Source of the DNA: Hysterangium stoloniferum
Taxonomy: Eukaryota; Basidiomycota; Agaricomycetes; Hysterangiales; Hysterangiaceae
DNA length: 64,000 nt
Direction: 5' to 3'
NCBI GenBank assembly: GCA_015178975.1
Contig: WHVD01000012.1
Coordinates: forward strand, 806,001-870,000
Shown: piece by piece, positions 11,127-22,706 of the stretch
Position numbering within the stretch: the first letter of the stretch is position 1
How the letters are laid out: every line of letters begins with the position of its first letter
Notes under the pieces: model-generated
Seen by the model: the letters and a program-made list of their open reading frames with translations, nothing else
Told to the model about the DNA's origin: nothing
Database searches by the model: none
Position numbers and translations under genes: made by a program

Positions 11127-11446
11127 GAAGTGTGATAATGAAATATGTGATCAAAACTCTTCAGTGAGCAATGGTGGATTCCAAAGGCATGGTCATTTTG
11201 AGGAAATCCATATGCATGGTGAGCAAGGCTCCCAAACCACACATGTGGTGAATTCAGGTGAGATTTTGCCAAATGACGAATGGGTTCTCCTCATTTCTGA
11301 CATGGGAAAGCTGGGAAGGTTCAATGGCAAGGATTATTTTGGAGTGGGCAAGGTGTTGCTTCACCAAGAAGGTCCTGGCACCTTTCAAGTTGGGTCCAGT
11401 GGTTGGCATGATCAGATAAGAAATTTGGGGGGGGTGGATTCCACTG

Positions 11447-11610
11447 TGCCACAGCAGTGACTGTGAGCTCACAAGCTAATTCAATATAATTCCAGTGTGC
11501 CACAGCAGTGACCATGAACTCACAAGCCAATTCAATATAATTCCAGTGTGCCACAGCAGTGACCATAAGTCTGCAGACTAAACCAATATAATTCCAGTGT
11601 GCCACAGCAG
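11447..11610. repeat. 51-bp tandem repeat, about three copies
   Basis: The unit starts CCAGTGTGCCACAGCAGTGA and ends CAATATAATT, 51 bp, so a minus-strand frame shows a 17-residue period (VAHWNYIELACE-type). The last partial unit is cut exactly where the copia-1 LTR starts, so copia-1 inserted into this array. No coding role is claimed. Confidence 0.85.
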
Positions 11611-11844
11611 TGTTGAATTTAGGCTCACATACTCCACATTACCAAGCTCAGATGGCTACACCACACTGTACCCAGTTATACCACACTGTACACTGATACA
11701 CAAAGCCACATCATTCCTGCCCAATATATGGTCTTACTACTATTGTTTCCATACAATATAATCATTTACTATTTAATCCCAGACACTCAAGGCTCATACC
11801 TCAGCTGAGTCACTACTTTGTGTCGACTAAGCATATTTGTTACA
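11611..11844 (+). repeat. Copia-1 5' LTR
   Basis: Runs from TGTTGAATTTAGGC to TATTTGTTACA, 234 bp, and is followed by the primer site GGTTATGGGCC at 11845-11855. The end carries an imperfect stem-loop, CCTCAGCTGAGTCAC...GTCGACTAAG. No 3' LTR was found, because the element's right part is replaced at 17063. Confidence 0.8.
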
Positions 11845-11855
11845 GGTTATGGGCC
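11845..11855 (+). promoter_or_regulatory. Copia-1 primer-binding site
   Basis: GGTTATGGGCC directly follows the LTR end. It is the copia-class site for half-tRNA initiator-Met priming and matches the site at 670-682. Confidence 0.75.
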
Positions 11856-11939
11856 CCGATCAAAGCTGTTAAAAACACTATCACTGACTGACTGAACTGA
11901 CTTCAAACCTGACCCCAATTGACTGAACCCCCAGCAAAC

Positions 11940-12750
11940 ATGTCTAACCAGCCAGCCCTATTCATGCTGCAATGTGAGGACCATTGCAAAGGACACAACT
12001 GGCTTACATGGCATAATACTATTTGGTCAGCTGCAGGTGCACGAGGCCTCCAAGGGTATCTGGATGGGACCATTCAGAAGCCTTCTCCACTCACACCCAA
12101 TTCCATACCTGCACCAACGAGTTACTGGAGATCAAGAAACCCCTTGCCTGAGGAATGGGAACAGTGCAATGCGTATGCAAAATCAATGATTGACCTGAAC
12201 ATAAAATACCCAGTCGGGCATGGGATCCAATCCACAGATACCACAGGTGAAGCATGGTCCACTAAAAAGGAGGTCCACAGCACATCTTCCAACATAGGCC
12301 TGCTCAAAGGTCAATGCTCAAGGGGGACAAATGGATGACTGTATTTTCTGCACAATTGTGATTGCAGCAATGCCTAAGGAGTGGGACTTAGTAATCGGTA
12401 CCCTCTTCTCACTAAAACCTTCAAAAGAAGTAATTGTGAATCTCACCCTATATGACACAACTCAATGGAAGGTCAGTTCCCAGATTGATGGAGGAAAAAG
12501 GGGACTGTGACCAGTGGGAACCAAGGCACCCAGCAGCAAACATTGCCAACTGACGTACCTCCAAAATCAACAGCAAATATGGCAATAGTCCCCTCAAGCC
12601 CCTTCACACCTGGGTCCAGGGAATTTTGTGCCATGATGACACAGGCAGACTCACTGGCATCAACCATCATCACCTATGCCAACTCTGTGGCAAGTGATCA
12701 CTTCTTCACCACACATAAACGATTTTCAGACTTACACACCTTGTGAAGGA
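11940..12750 (+). pseudogene. Copia-1 gag and protease region, decayed
   Basis: Gag starts at ATG 11940 (MSNQPALFMLQCE) and contains GHNWLTWHNTIWSAAGARG, GYLDGTIQKPSP, PEEWEQCNAYAKSMIDLN and VGHGIQSTDTTGEAW. The frame closes at 12338. Homology to copia-2 continues in other frames: AMPKEWDLVIGTLFSLKPSK, then a deletion that removes the zinc knuckle seen in copia-2, then PGSREFCAMMTQADSLASTIITYAN. This last part covers the retropepsin region, where copia-2 has YADSAASDHF; the active-site aspartate position here reads N. The product would be gag plus protease, but the reading frame is broken several times. Confidence 0.75.
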
Positions 12751-13561
12751 ATGGATGGATCCATGGCAAACAGTGGTAGCACCTTCTCAATTCATGGAAA
12801 GGGGACAGTCAACAAGTGCTGCATGTATGGTGGACAAGTTATAAACCTTGCTTTCTGAGATGCCCTTTATTGTCTGACACTGTTCCATAATCTTGTTTCG
12901 ATTGGGAACTTGACAGCAGCAGCTGTGATGCAACTTTTGGGGGAGGAGGAGTCACATTCACCAACCCTGATGGCCGCCCATACATGTATGGAAGGGGAGA
13001 AGGGACAATGTACAAGATTGACCTCTTCCCACCAACTGGTCCTCTCCCAGACAGCACCCACTCACAACCTGATCCAACTGTAGATCCAATGACTGTAATC
13101 AATGTATACACAAATGCATTTACTGCCAAATCCCATGATCGACCAACTGATATAGATTCCTGGCACTGACATCTTGGCCACATCTGGTATGACACTGTCC
13201 AACAAATGTCTAAGTGTAATGTCGTTTGTGGAACACAGATTACCACCTTGACACCCCAGCCAGGGACATGTGAAAGCTGTTAATGGGGAAGCACACATGC
13301 CTCCCATTCTATATTAATGACGAACATGAGACAATGACTGGAGAATGCACCTATATTGATTTGTGGGGGCCATCACAAGTACAGTCCATCAGTGGTAGGA
13401 GTTATATGATGCCATGTGTTGATGAATATAGCAGCCACCAGGGAGACAACCTTGTCCACACTGAAACACTATACAGCACTCACTGAATGACAGACAGGAA
13501 TGAAGGTGTGCTTTATATGGACAGATGGAGGCACAGAATTCTTCAACTCTTCATGGACTGC
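12751..13561 (+). pseudogene. Copia-1 pre-integrase and integrase N-terminal part
   Basis: In broken frames it reads GSMANSGSTFSIHGKGTVNK, TFTNPDGRPYMYGRGEGTMY, DSWH-HLGHIWYDTVQQMS (zinc-binding HH), TCESC-GKHTCLPFYINDE (zinc-binding CC), then the integrase core start YIDLWGPSQVQSISGRSY with VDEYSS, and WTDGGTEFFNSSWTA, which holds the second catalytic aspartate. TGA replaces the W/R codon between WH and HLG. The core is interrupted at 13562 by a gypsy-C LTR. Confidence 0.75.
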
Positions 13562-14944
13562 TGTAGAGAGTTCAATCAGAAAGTAACCTATATGGCAATA
13601 GTTTCAAGTCATGCCACAAGCACAAATTCTTATATATACTTTGTCACTCAAGACAACTTCTACACAGCCAAATCAGTTTCATCAATCAGATGTGCAAAAA
13701 CTCCATCATGTTCAACGCTGCATCATCCTCCAAAGTAACCCTCAGTTCCTACTTGAAACCAACTCTTCACTCCCAAATAGAACTCCAGCCAATAACATCT
13801 CACTTCTCCTCATCCTCAGAAATCATTCCCAAGCCCCTACCAGCCTACTCAAACTCCTCCAAAGAACACTGTCATTTCCTCTGTCGACAAGGTATTCAAC
13901 CCCCATATGCTCCCGATGACCCTGTCTTCATTTGTGTATATGATAACTCCCATGAAGTCTTCCACTATTGATTTGATCGAGTGTTCCAGCAAGATTGCTC
14001 CCCACCATCATTGGGAATCTGTTACATGGCAATGTTCACTCCAATAGGAGATCACAGAGGACCCAAGTTATTTATGACCCCAGTTCCAGAGGGAAGTCAA
14101 GTAGAGCCTCATTGAGGTCATTGTTGATTCGTGTTCCTTACATGGTTGTGGAGCCTACTCACCACCTGGTTCTAAAATGGTGATTGATTGCATCCCCTCC
14201 TTATACTGCAAAACTAGGAACAGAACACGTCCAATCTCAATTCATCAATTGGTAGTATTGTCAAGATTTCTAAATCAAGCATCGTATTTGAGGGTGACAC
14301 ATTATCATGGGAATCTTGGGTGTTTCTGACTCATTATCATCAAAGTTTCATCAGCCATCACTTCTATTACTCCATCTCTCCTATTGTCTGACTCAGTTCC
14401 CCCTATTGTTCTATTGTGTTTTCCCATTTAGCAGTATCACATGTCTGATCTCATCTTTTGTTTGTCATTCTCTTATTGTCTGATGCAGCCTTCCCCTTTT
14501 ATTGTTCACAGCTTTACTAACATTCTTATTGTGATGACTCAGAGATGACTCACACCATATCACATCGTTATTGTCTCATTATTTGTAGATGTTTGTTTTA
14601 CTCTGTGCTTCCTCATGTATATAAGGGCCTCTCTTTTGCCCACTATTGGACAAGCAATTTCATTGTATCTCATTCTTAAGGACAATCTCGTAAGTCTTAC
14701 TCTTAGTCTCACTCCTACGGCCGTAGTGTCTCTTATTGTTGAAGTTCTACACTCCTCGACATTGGGCTTATGTCAGCCTTTTGTATTCATCTTCATTTAC
14801 GTCATTCAAGGTCCAATCTCTAGCCTCTTGCTCTGAGTGTGTTTGGTTATAGACTGGTTTCAAGAACGACTGTGTCAGTGACAATCATAAAGACTTGACC
14901 ATTGCACGCAGGTTATTAGGTATATTCCTAGTAACAAACTTACA
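13562..14944 (+). mobile_element. Solo gypsy-C LTR in copia-1 integrase
   Basis: A 1.38-kb copy of the long LTR that flanks gypsy-C (31170-32579 and 38755-40162), in the opposite orientation. It begins TGTAGAGAGTTCAATC and ends AACTTACA. It splits the integrase between WTA and AYLNEQGI. The flanks are CTGC and CCGC, a 4-bp duplication with one C/T change. The frames inside it (for example TTSTQPNQFHQ) recur in all three LTR copies; I do not claim they are genes. Confidence 0.85.
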
Positions 14945-15720
14945 CCGCATACCTCAATGAACAGGGTATAGTATATGAAAGCACAACCACATATACATCA
15001 TCATCCAATGGTGTCATCAAGCAGTGTCATCGCACCATTATTGAATGTGTCCACATCTGTCTATATGAAAACAACTTACCCCCAATATTGTGGTGTGAAA
15101 TTGCAGTGGCAATTGCATACATGATGGATTTTATTCCCACCACTAGAAACCAGATGTAACCCCATTCAAACTGTGGTATGGCAAAAAGCCCAATATTTCT
15201 CACCTGCGACCTCTTGGTTGTGTAGCCTATGCAAAGATTCCAGTTGAAGCTGGGGGCGGACTCAGTAAACTGGACCCACAGTCAATCAAGGGGATCCACA
15301 TTGGATATTTTGGGCATGACACTTATGTACAGGATATACAACTCAGATACCCACTGCATTTTTCGCTCACATGATGTCATCTTTGAGGAAAGGATGTAGT
15401 CATAAGACACTGACTGAGTCTTTGGGTGAGGGGGAAATGCACTATACTGACCATGTGATCCTTGACACACCAGTTAGCAAGAATCCAGATGAGATTTACA
15501 GGGGGTTAGCACACACAACCATACCCCTCCAACCAACATCTCACTCCAGCCCGCTTCAGAACCAACCATCACTGAACCCACACCATGTCACTCACTGTGT
15601 GTCCCTGTACCAAAACAGGCACTCAAAGACTCTATTAATTCAGAGAACAAAATCTGAAATGCACAGGCAGCAGGGGAAGTGTGGGCAGATGACAGAACGC
15701 ATAGCACTTTTCATACTGAT
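14945..15720 (+). pseudogene. Copia-1 integrase C-terminal part and linker
   Basis: Resumes with AYLNEQGIVYESTTTYTSSS, NGVIKQCHRTIIECV (the position of the third catalytic residue region), LPPILWCEIAVAIAYMMDFI, then in a shifted frame TPFKLWYGKKPNISHLRPLG and SIKGIHIGYFGHD. These are the conserved end of copia integrase and the linker to RT. At least two frameshifts are present. Confidence 0.7.
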
Positions 15721-15742
15721 GTGAAAACAATTCCAGACAAAC

Positions 15743-16518
15743 ATGTGGCTTCCCAATATGTACAGCAAGGCAATGACACACCCCAATATATGGGAGGGCC
15801 CAATCGACAAGGAGCTTTCTGTAATGAGGAAACATGGGGTCTGGATGGTAATGGATTGCCCTACAGATGCCAGACTGGTAAAGACTCACTGGACCTTTGC
15901 AAACAAATACAATGGCAATGGCGAACTCACTTCACACAAGGCACAACTTTCAGTGAAAGGTTTCACACAAATTCCCAGCATCGACTTCTTTGAAACATAT
16001 GCTTCAGTTGTGCGGTATGAGTCACTGTGGATGAACCTGGCTATTGCTGCTGCCACTAACATGGAGGCATGGCAAGTTGATTACATTGCAGCATACCTCA
16101 ATTCCATCCCACAAGCCACAACTACATAGAATTACCTGATGGAGCAAAGGAGGCTGGAAAGGCAGGACAACTAGACAGGACATTATATGGCACAATGGAT
16201 GGTGCTAACAACTGGTGGGGGATGCTGGACAGAGAAATGGGTGAACTAGGATATTACCAGTCAAAGGCTGTTCCTTCCATACGATCCCAACACATGAATG
16301 GCAACACAACTATAATGAGTACTTACACTAATGACACAACTGGAATTTCATCATCTGTAGAAGAAGTGAAATGGGCCAAGGAAGAGCTAGGATGGACTTA
16401 CGAGACAAAGGATCTTGGGGATGCCAACTTAGTCCTAGGAATACAAATTGACAGAGATAGGGAGCAAGAATATCACAACACACATACCTTGAATGTATTC
16501 TCGAATGTTTTGGCATGA
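15743..16518 (+). pseudogene. Copia-1 reverse transcriptase, inactive
   Basis: Reads WTFANKYNGNGELTSHKAQL, FTQIPSIDFFETYASVVR, ATNMEAWQVDYIAAYLNS, a one-base shift at about 16120, ELPDGAKEAG, then STYTNDTTGIS, where the aspartate pair of the polymerase site is altered (ND instead of DD), and ELGWTYETKDLGDANLVLGIQ. The domain would copy element RNA; the active-site change and the frameshift make it inactive. Confidence 0.8.
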
Positions 16519-17722
16519 CAGAATCAAACCACCACACCACACCACTACCACCAGGCATCACACTGAACGAGGAGCAGGTGCCTCAGACAGTGGAGGACCA
16601 CATCTTCATTGTGGATAAGCCATACCGTGAGTTGCTGGGGTCCATTATGTATGCACAGATTGCGACATGCCCAGATCTCTCATATGCAGTCTCCACACTC
16701 AGTAAGTTCACCTCAAACCCAGGAAGAGCTCACTGGAATGCTTTGACACACATTCTATGTTACATTAAGGGGACACTCCACTATGGCAATACCTATGGGG
16801 GTTCACATAAGGATATCACCCCAGTTGGGTATGTTGACACTGACTATGCAGGTGACACCGACACACGTCGATCCTGTTCCAGGTATGTTTTTATTCAGGT
16901 GGGTGGACCAACTGCTTGGGGAGCAAAATACCAGCCGACAGTAGCATTATCCACAACAGAATCAGAATACATGACACTCACACAAGGTATGAAACAGCTC
17001 TTGTGGATGTATGCAGTGATGGATGAAGTCAGATTCCCACAGTCAAAGCCAGCTATATTGTACAATGAAACTTGGGAGCAGTCCTTCTTGCAGCATCTTA
17101 CTTTTATTTTCACCACTGGCCGCTCATATCTTGTTACATTGACCTCCCTCATTTCTCACTTTCCAAATAATTTTGCCCGTCATCATGTGTCGCCTTCTTT
17201 AATTGCTGATTTGCACTGGTGGTGTGATGCGCTCACACATCCAGCCCTGACACGTTCCCTCTTACCTTGTGTGGTTCTGGACTTGCATATTTATGTCAAT
17301 GCTTCCACTTCTTGGGGTGTTGGCCTCATCGTTGGCTCGAAATGGGCAGCCTGGCATTTGCAGGAGGGTTGGGCTTCACATGGGCGGGACATTGGTTGGG
17401 CAGAATGTATTGTGCTGGAACTCACTCTCACTGGCTGGATTGCCTGTCTTACACTAACACTGAATTTATCATTCATGGCGATAACACTGGTGTTATCGGC
17501 TTCTACTGGGGTCATTTGCACAATCTGCAATGCAATGATTCTGTCAGATGTATGGCAGCTTCTCTCATCCCCACGAATAACACTGTCTCCCCTCTCTATG
17601 TTCCCCCTACTGACAATTTGGCTGACCTGATTTCCTGTGGTGTTTTCAGTTTGCAAGTTGAGAGGTTGCATCCTCAGTTTCAGCTCCCACCAGAGCTAGC
17701 CCTTTACCTCCTTTATGTCTAG
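16515..17722 (+). pseudogene. Copia RNase H fused in frame to DIRS-like RNase H
   Basis: A single open frame (16515-17630, 371 codons) starts as copia: PYRELLGSIMYAQIATCPDL, YAVSTLSKFTSNPG, VDTDYAGDTDTRRS, WGAKYQPTVALSTTESEYMT, up to about 17063. It then switches to sequence typical of DIRS-type retroelements: SPSLIADLHWW, IYVNASTSWGVGLIVGSKW, GRDIGWAECIVLEL. A frameshift near 17440 moves it to a second frame (FIIHGDNTGVIGF, VPPTDNLADLISCGVF) ending at 17722. In the DIRS part the first catalytic aspartate is asparagine (VNAS). The junction suggests that recombination or a deletion joined two dead elements. Confidence 0.7.
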
Positions 17723-18932
17723 TTCCATTGCTGGTGCATGTATGTGTGCACGTGCTGCAACATCTGAGATGGAGGGAGTTGGGGCCACTCCCTCCTTGCC
17801 GCACTCACTTGTTCACTTTCAACAGCCCCGATATTCCACTGATCCCTTCTCAATGATCTCTCCTTCAATTCTTCACCCACATGTCCTTGTCAAAGATCGG
17901 TTTCTGACATGGCTCACACCTTTCACAATCACACATCATGCTCATCTCTCCACACATTTTTCTGCAACTTTGGTTGAACAGCGGCATTCAGTCATGTTGT
18001 CATCCTTAACAGATGATTCCCACGCTGGCTATGCTGCAGGTTTGCTTCGCTTCACGAATTTTTGTGATAATGCTGGCATATCCAAGATTGACCAAATGCC
18101 AGCTTCTGAGGATCTCCTTTCCCTTTTTGTTACATCCTGGGGGGCTGGCTTAGTTGGGGGTGGTACGGTAAAAAAGTGGCTGCAAGGGATTCACTTTTGG
18201 CATGTCCTCAATGGGGCCCCTTGGTTGGGTGGTGCTTTGTTGACCTGAACTATCAAAGGCATTACATGTCTCGCTCCAGATTCCACCTTCTTACCCAAAT
18301 GTGAAGCTCTGACCATCACACATGTGCGGGCTCTGGCCCATCATTTAGATCTTTGTGATTCATCTGATGTTGCCGTGTTCGCTGTAGCATGTGTTGCATT
18401 CTGGTCTTCCTGTCACCTTGGTGAACTCACGATTAAGGCCATGGGGAATTTTGACCCTATCTTTCACATCCCTCGCAGTGTTCCTTTTTCTATGGGGGTT
18501 ACTTCCATGAACATTGCTTTCGCAAAATTTCATATTCCATGGTCCAAAACTCACCTTTGCCATGGCGATGATATTAACATCACTGATACCAGTAATGATA
18601 CCAGTCCCTACCATGCTCTCCTTGCACATTTTCATGTCAATAATGACATTCCACCTGATGCCCCCTTTTTGTGTGGAAAACTCCCACTGGCTATGCTCCA
18701 ATGTGCAAATTGTGGTTTTTGGAACGTTGTTATGAAATCTGGACACTCATTGGTTTGCCCCTATGCAAGGGTCATGCATTTCACATTGGAGGTACTACTC
18801 ATCTCCTTCTGATGGGTGTTGATCCTTTTATTGTAATGTCAGTAGGCCTATGGACTTCTTCCACCTTTTTAGCATATTGGTGGCATTGTGATGAGATTCT
18901 CACTTCCTTTGTTGGTGTTTCCTTGCAGGACT
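17715..18932 (+). pseudogene. DIRS-like tyrosine recombinase, catalytic residues lost
   Basis: N-terminal part: STHFSATLVEQRHSVMLSSL, HAGYAAGLLRFTNFCD, MPASEDLLSLFVTSWGAG, GTVKKWLQGIHFWHVLNGAP. A TGA at 18246-18248 sits where family members continue. Then VAFWSSCHLGEL, FHIPWSKT, FLERCYEIW, GHAFHIGGTTHLLLMGVDP and STFLAYWW. This is the tyrosine recombinase/integrase of DIRS-type retroelements common in mushrooms, which inserts circular DNA by strand exchange. The first catalytic arginine (SCR-LGEL) and the arginine of the GHxFR motif are both histidine; the tyrosine of AYWW is present. At least one frameshift lies near 18740. Confidence 0.75.
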
Positions 18933-18934
18933 AA

Positions 18935-19475
18935 CAGTCATATTGCAGGACCAACAGTCATTATGCTCTGCCATGGTTACTTTCTGTACTGTGATGTTGC
19001 CATGATGTAGTTTTTAAACTCATTCTTTTATCTCACTGCTTGTGCTTCTGCTATCACCATTATGTTTATTTATTTTTGGGGAGTCGGCATGGATGTAGGA
19101 ACAAGCCGACTGTGTGTGGTAGGATAGCAGCGCAATGGCCCGCTCCGAATTGCAATGCACAAGTAGCAATCATTATTTGGGTGATAAGGATTTTTCCTCA
19201 CCATATTACATCCACCCAGTTACTTGTGACGGTACTATCAGACTTTAAAGCACTGTGACTGTTAGATCGCTTAAGACACTACACTGTAGTAGTAGAGTAC
19301 AATGATGGATTAATTATAAGAAAACCTATCCAAACACAGACTGGATTCCATATAGGAAGTCAGTTGTGGTAACCTGAGTACATGCATGCAAAGAAGGCTG
19401 AAGGATAAAATAGTTTCGTATTGCCTTCAACCCAAAACGACTCTGTTTCGACTTGTTAAACTAAATAAACCTCGA
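18935..19475. other. Right end of DIRS-like element and unassigned sequence
   Basis: Contains two near copies of CAGGACYAACAGTCAT at about 18926-18965 and a strong inverted repeat, AGTCGGC...GCCGACT, at about 19081-19111, which could be the element's terminal structure. Beyond this nothing is recognised. Confidence 0.35.
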
Positions 19476-19782
19476 TCAGCAGTATTTTATGCACCCGAAG
19501 CCCGTCGATAGATACAACATGCCGCCGCATAACTTTTGGGCACCGACATTGTTCTTATAACATCTCCAACGGTCTGAAACAGTAAGAGCATTCAAGTGAT
19601 AAAAAAGAAATCTGAAAACAGAGAACGGAGGAAAAAGGCTTACGGAAATTCGAATTGCAGGCCCTTTTCCTTCCGCGCTGCATCTTCCATTGAAAATTGG
19701 CTGGAATAACAAGCTGGGAAAACGTATGTGTAGTATTCGTGCCCCAGAATGTTCCATAGCTTGAAAACCCACGACAACAGTG
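19476..19782 (-). pseudogene. Possible last exons of an unknown host gene
   Basis: On the minus strand a frame reads LGHEYYTYVFPACYSSQFSM then EDAARKEKGLQFEFP and meets a good intron, GTAAGC...TTACTGTTTCAG. After splicing, a short tail (PLEML) and a stop follow in phase. The upstream side is cut at 19783 by the edge of duplicate B, so only the C-terminal end would remain. Family not recognised; an alternative unspliced frame of 104 codons covers the same bases. Confidence 0.3.
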
Positions 19783-21753
19783 AGACTCAAAGTAGTTTTA
19801 GAACATAGTCAATGTCTTAGTAGTTAGAGGGAAAATAATATGTCTAATAATATATCTGCCGCATCCAATTTGCTCCCACTATCAGATCGAGGCGATCTAC
19901 AAGGGTTTTGAAGAACGGCCTAGGCGATAACCATGGCTTCAGAGAAACGTGTCAGAAGATTAACCGGTGGTTAACATTGAGTGCTTCACATGTTTAAGTA
20001 AACGCTCCTTCAAGGCAAAGAAAGGAAAAATGGTTTAAGAATGATCATCTTGCGTGCACAAACAGCGTTTATGTGAAATTAAAGTACATTTGGTTGGCTG
20101 GTGTGCTTCAAGTTGGGGCCGATGCCCCGTGGATAGTGCAAAAAGGGGAAATTCTCGCGAATTTAGTCACATTACCTTTCTGAGGGGAAAAGTCCGTAAT
20201 TTTGTGGAATGCCCGACGTGCTGTATCATTGACCAACTATGATTAGTCCGAAACACATTCCTTCGTTATGCCTTGCATATAATAGAGACAAGTATAAGCA
20301 TGAATGTCACAGAAAAAGCCCGCGTTGGCGGTCGGTGAAGTTAAGAATGGTAAAAGGGTTTAGATTCTGGAAGACGCTTTAACGACTCAGATTAGCACAA
20401 TCACTCTTGGGGGAAGCTGAATATTATGGATGAGCAGGGTGAATAATGACCTGAGGGGAGAGATTGGTTTAATGGAAGGACTGAATTACAGGAAGCGTAG
20501 GGTAAACGTCCGTTGCTGGGATGCCACGCCAAACAGTGTAGTCTATAAATAGTGCCTGATCTACACCACTCACTTTCCGCAGGGCAATCACCGCATTCCA
20601 TCATCATACCCCCAGTGAGATCACTCTGTTACTGACGACTAGAAAATATCCCAGAACCCTTCAGAGATACTCCTAACTCTTGATGTTTGGGATCCAATAC
20701 GGGGGAGGGGGGGGGGGGGCATCACAGTTCTAATGGTAAATGAGGGGGGGAAATGTTCGCTTAATCGGACGAAGAAGGAGCGTTTCCGACCCATCCATTC
20801 TCTTCCAGTATCGACATGCAATGCGAGTTAGATAGGACCGAAGGACCAGTGAATGGATTGGCGATGAGGAGTAAGAGGGAGTGCGAGTCACTTTTCAAAC
20901 GTGAATATTCTCTGAAATCGTCGGGGTGATCGCGAAAATCAAGTGGATCGAAATGTGAGAAAAGATTGACGAAGGCGTTTATTACATTTTCTGCCTGTAT
21001 TTCCCCACAGGAAAATTCTGGATAGGGAGAAGCTGCTATGAGGGAGACGATGGTTTTAATTGTGTTAGCAAGACAACTGAACGTGAACCATTGGCGGGGG
21101 TGAATCGAAATATGACTAGAAGAGGAAGGTAAGTTAAGACATCAGTTGACAAAAGGGCATGTACAACGTGCCGTAGATAGAAAGCAATGAACGAGGCAAT
21201 TCGTTTTATCTTCTCGGCATGGTCTATTAGCAATATATTTTTCTTGAAAAATCTATTCACAGCCACTCCTTTGCCCTGGAGGAACCAGCCAAACCCCCCT
21301 ATGTCGCGATGTAGCCCCAATCGTGGTATCTAGGGCGATATCCAATAACGCCTCGGAGAGGGTATGAAACCGTGCATCCTGTCGAGAACATAGTATGGAG
21401 GCTTCCATTTGCGAGGCTATGAAGTAAGCATTTCTGTTGTAGGCCCATCTTGAGTTGGATCTGGCATGGCTTGAGTCAGCTCGGTGAAGAATGCGGGCAA
21501 TATATCTTACTGTTGTTGCAGCCAGGATTCCAAGTAATCATGAACAACATTCAGCTCCTTGAGTGATAGCTTTCGTAAATGGCAGACATTTTCCACAATG
21601 TGTGTAAGCGTGTAGGGGAGGGAATCATAGTCCCGTTCCCACGAGGTGAGATATCGAGCGAGAATTACTAAGAAATTGGATAGAACCTCGTCATAATGAA
21701 TATGCAAGGGTGCACTCGTCAGATTTCGATATAGTGCTGACATAATTTCAGGC
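19783..21753. repeat. Segmental duplicate B, second copy
   Basis: Same sequence as 4421-6384 with scattered substitutions and small indels, including a shorter, interrupted G tract near 20701-20719. Unlike the first copy, the gene at its right end continues beyond the duplicate edge, so this is the more complete locus. Confidence 0.85.
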
Positions 21754-22706
21754 GACACATGATCCTCCCCGGAACGACGGAATGCATTACCTAACCATTC
21801 TAAAATAATTTGGATGCAATCATCGCTTCGGTCTCCATCATCAAGAAAGGTGAACCTGCCAAAAACGTTGGATGCTCTTTTTCGAATATAAAGTGGGTAG
21901 GATGGCCTGCGAAGATGTTCAAAGTTCAAAGGGTTGGCGATAAATTCGTATAATAGAATGGAACTCGTACCCCATTAGATCAGCGGTCTCTTGCAAGATT
22001 ATTCCAAGGCTTCGCTCGGACGGAGGCATGTGAAGGCGTCTATATCCATAAAGCGGCCAACGGTTCACAATTTGCCTATAAAGCAATAGCTTGGCCAACA
22101 ACAACGAAACCTTTGAGTGATAAAGGATTGTCCTGCCAACTCGTTCCATAGCGAGTCCACAAAAATACCCCGGTTCAATCTCAGGTTCTGGGTCAGTATT
22201 CGTTTCGCTAGCACCCCAGTCAAAATCTGGGTTGCTATTGGCTCTAGAGTCGTCTGGGACAATAATCACCTCTGGCGGATAGTGGCATGTCGCCTGACCT
22301 CGGCACTGGAAATCAGGTATTGGATGAGTGAATGATGGTAATGATGAATTTCAATGAATAGATATCCCACAATTTCGCCTATCCAAACGAAAATCTGTTC
22401 TTCAGACAGTTGGATATGACCAATATAATCGGCCCCCTGTAGGCATAAGTCATGGTCTGGTTCGTCGCAACCCCATTGTTCACGGAGAAGTTTGTAAGCA
22501 TTCACCGCTCTCTTCCTTTCATCGTTCAGCTGAGAGTCAGCAGTTGTTACTGCTGCTGAAGGGGTAACCGTAGGGAGTAACCCCACAACGCCGGCCAGAC
22601 GAGTTGTCCCGTCCACCCCGTTGGTATTTGGCAGGGAATCCGTAGTGATGGGCATCAGTGCTTGGTTATCAATAAACGAAAAGTGAGATGCCTCTGTTAT
22701 AAGCAA
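21253..22706 (-). CDS. Unknown protein, four exons, 415 codons as modelled
   Basis: I do not recognise the family. The exons inferred are 22706-22371 (MLITEASHFSFIDNQ..., DERKRAVNAYKLLREQWGC), 22305-21971 (CRGQATCHYPPEVIIVPDD..., GYFCGLAMERVGRTILYHS), 21906-21511 (GPSYPLYIRKRASN..., HYDEVLSNFLVILARYL, HDYLESWLQQ) and 21433-21253. The introns are 65, 64 and 77 nt with GTGGGA..CCAG, GTACGA..GCAG and GTAAGA..CAACAG ends, and all three keep phase. The summed exons give exactly 416 codons. The last exon stops early because of one extra G relative to the paralogue at 5665-6061, where the frame runs on for about 80 more residues, so the C-terminus may be damaged. No signal peptide, membrane segment or catalytic motif was evident. 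Confidence 0.55.

Noticed and set aside
11447-11610. Repeat-protein gene with 17-residue units
   Set aside because: Only about three units, no start, interrupted by the copia LTR and not found elsewhere in the window; kept only as a DNA repeat.
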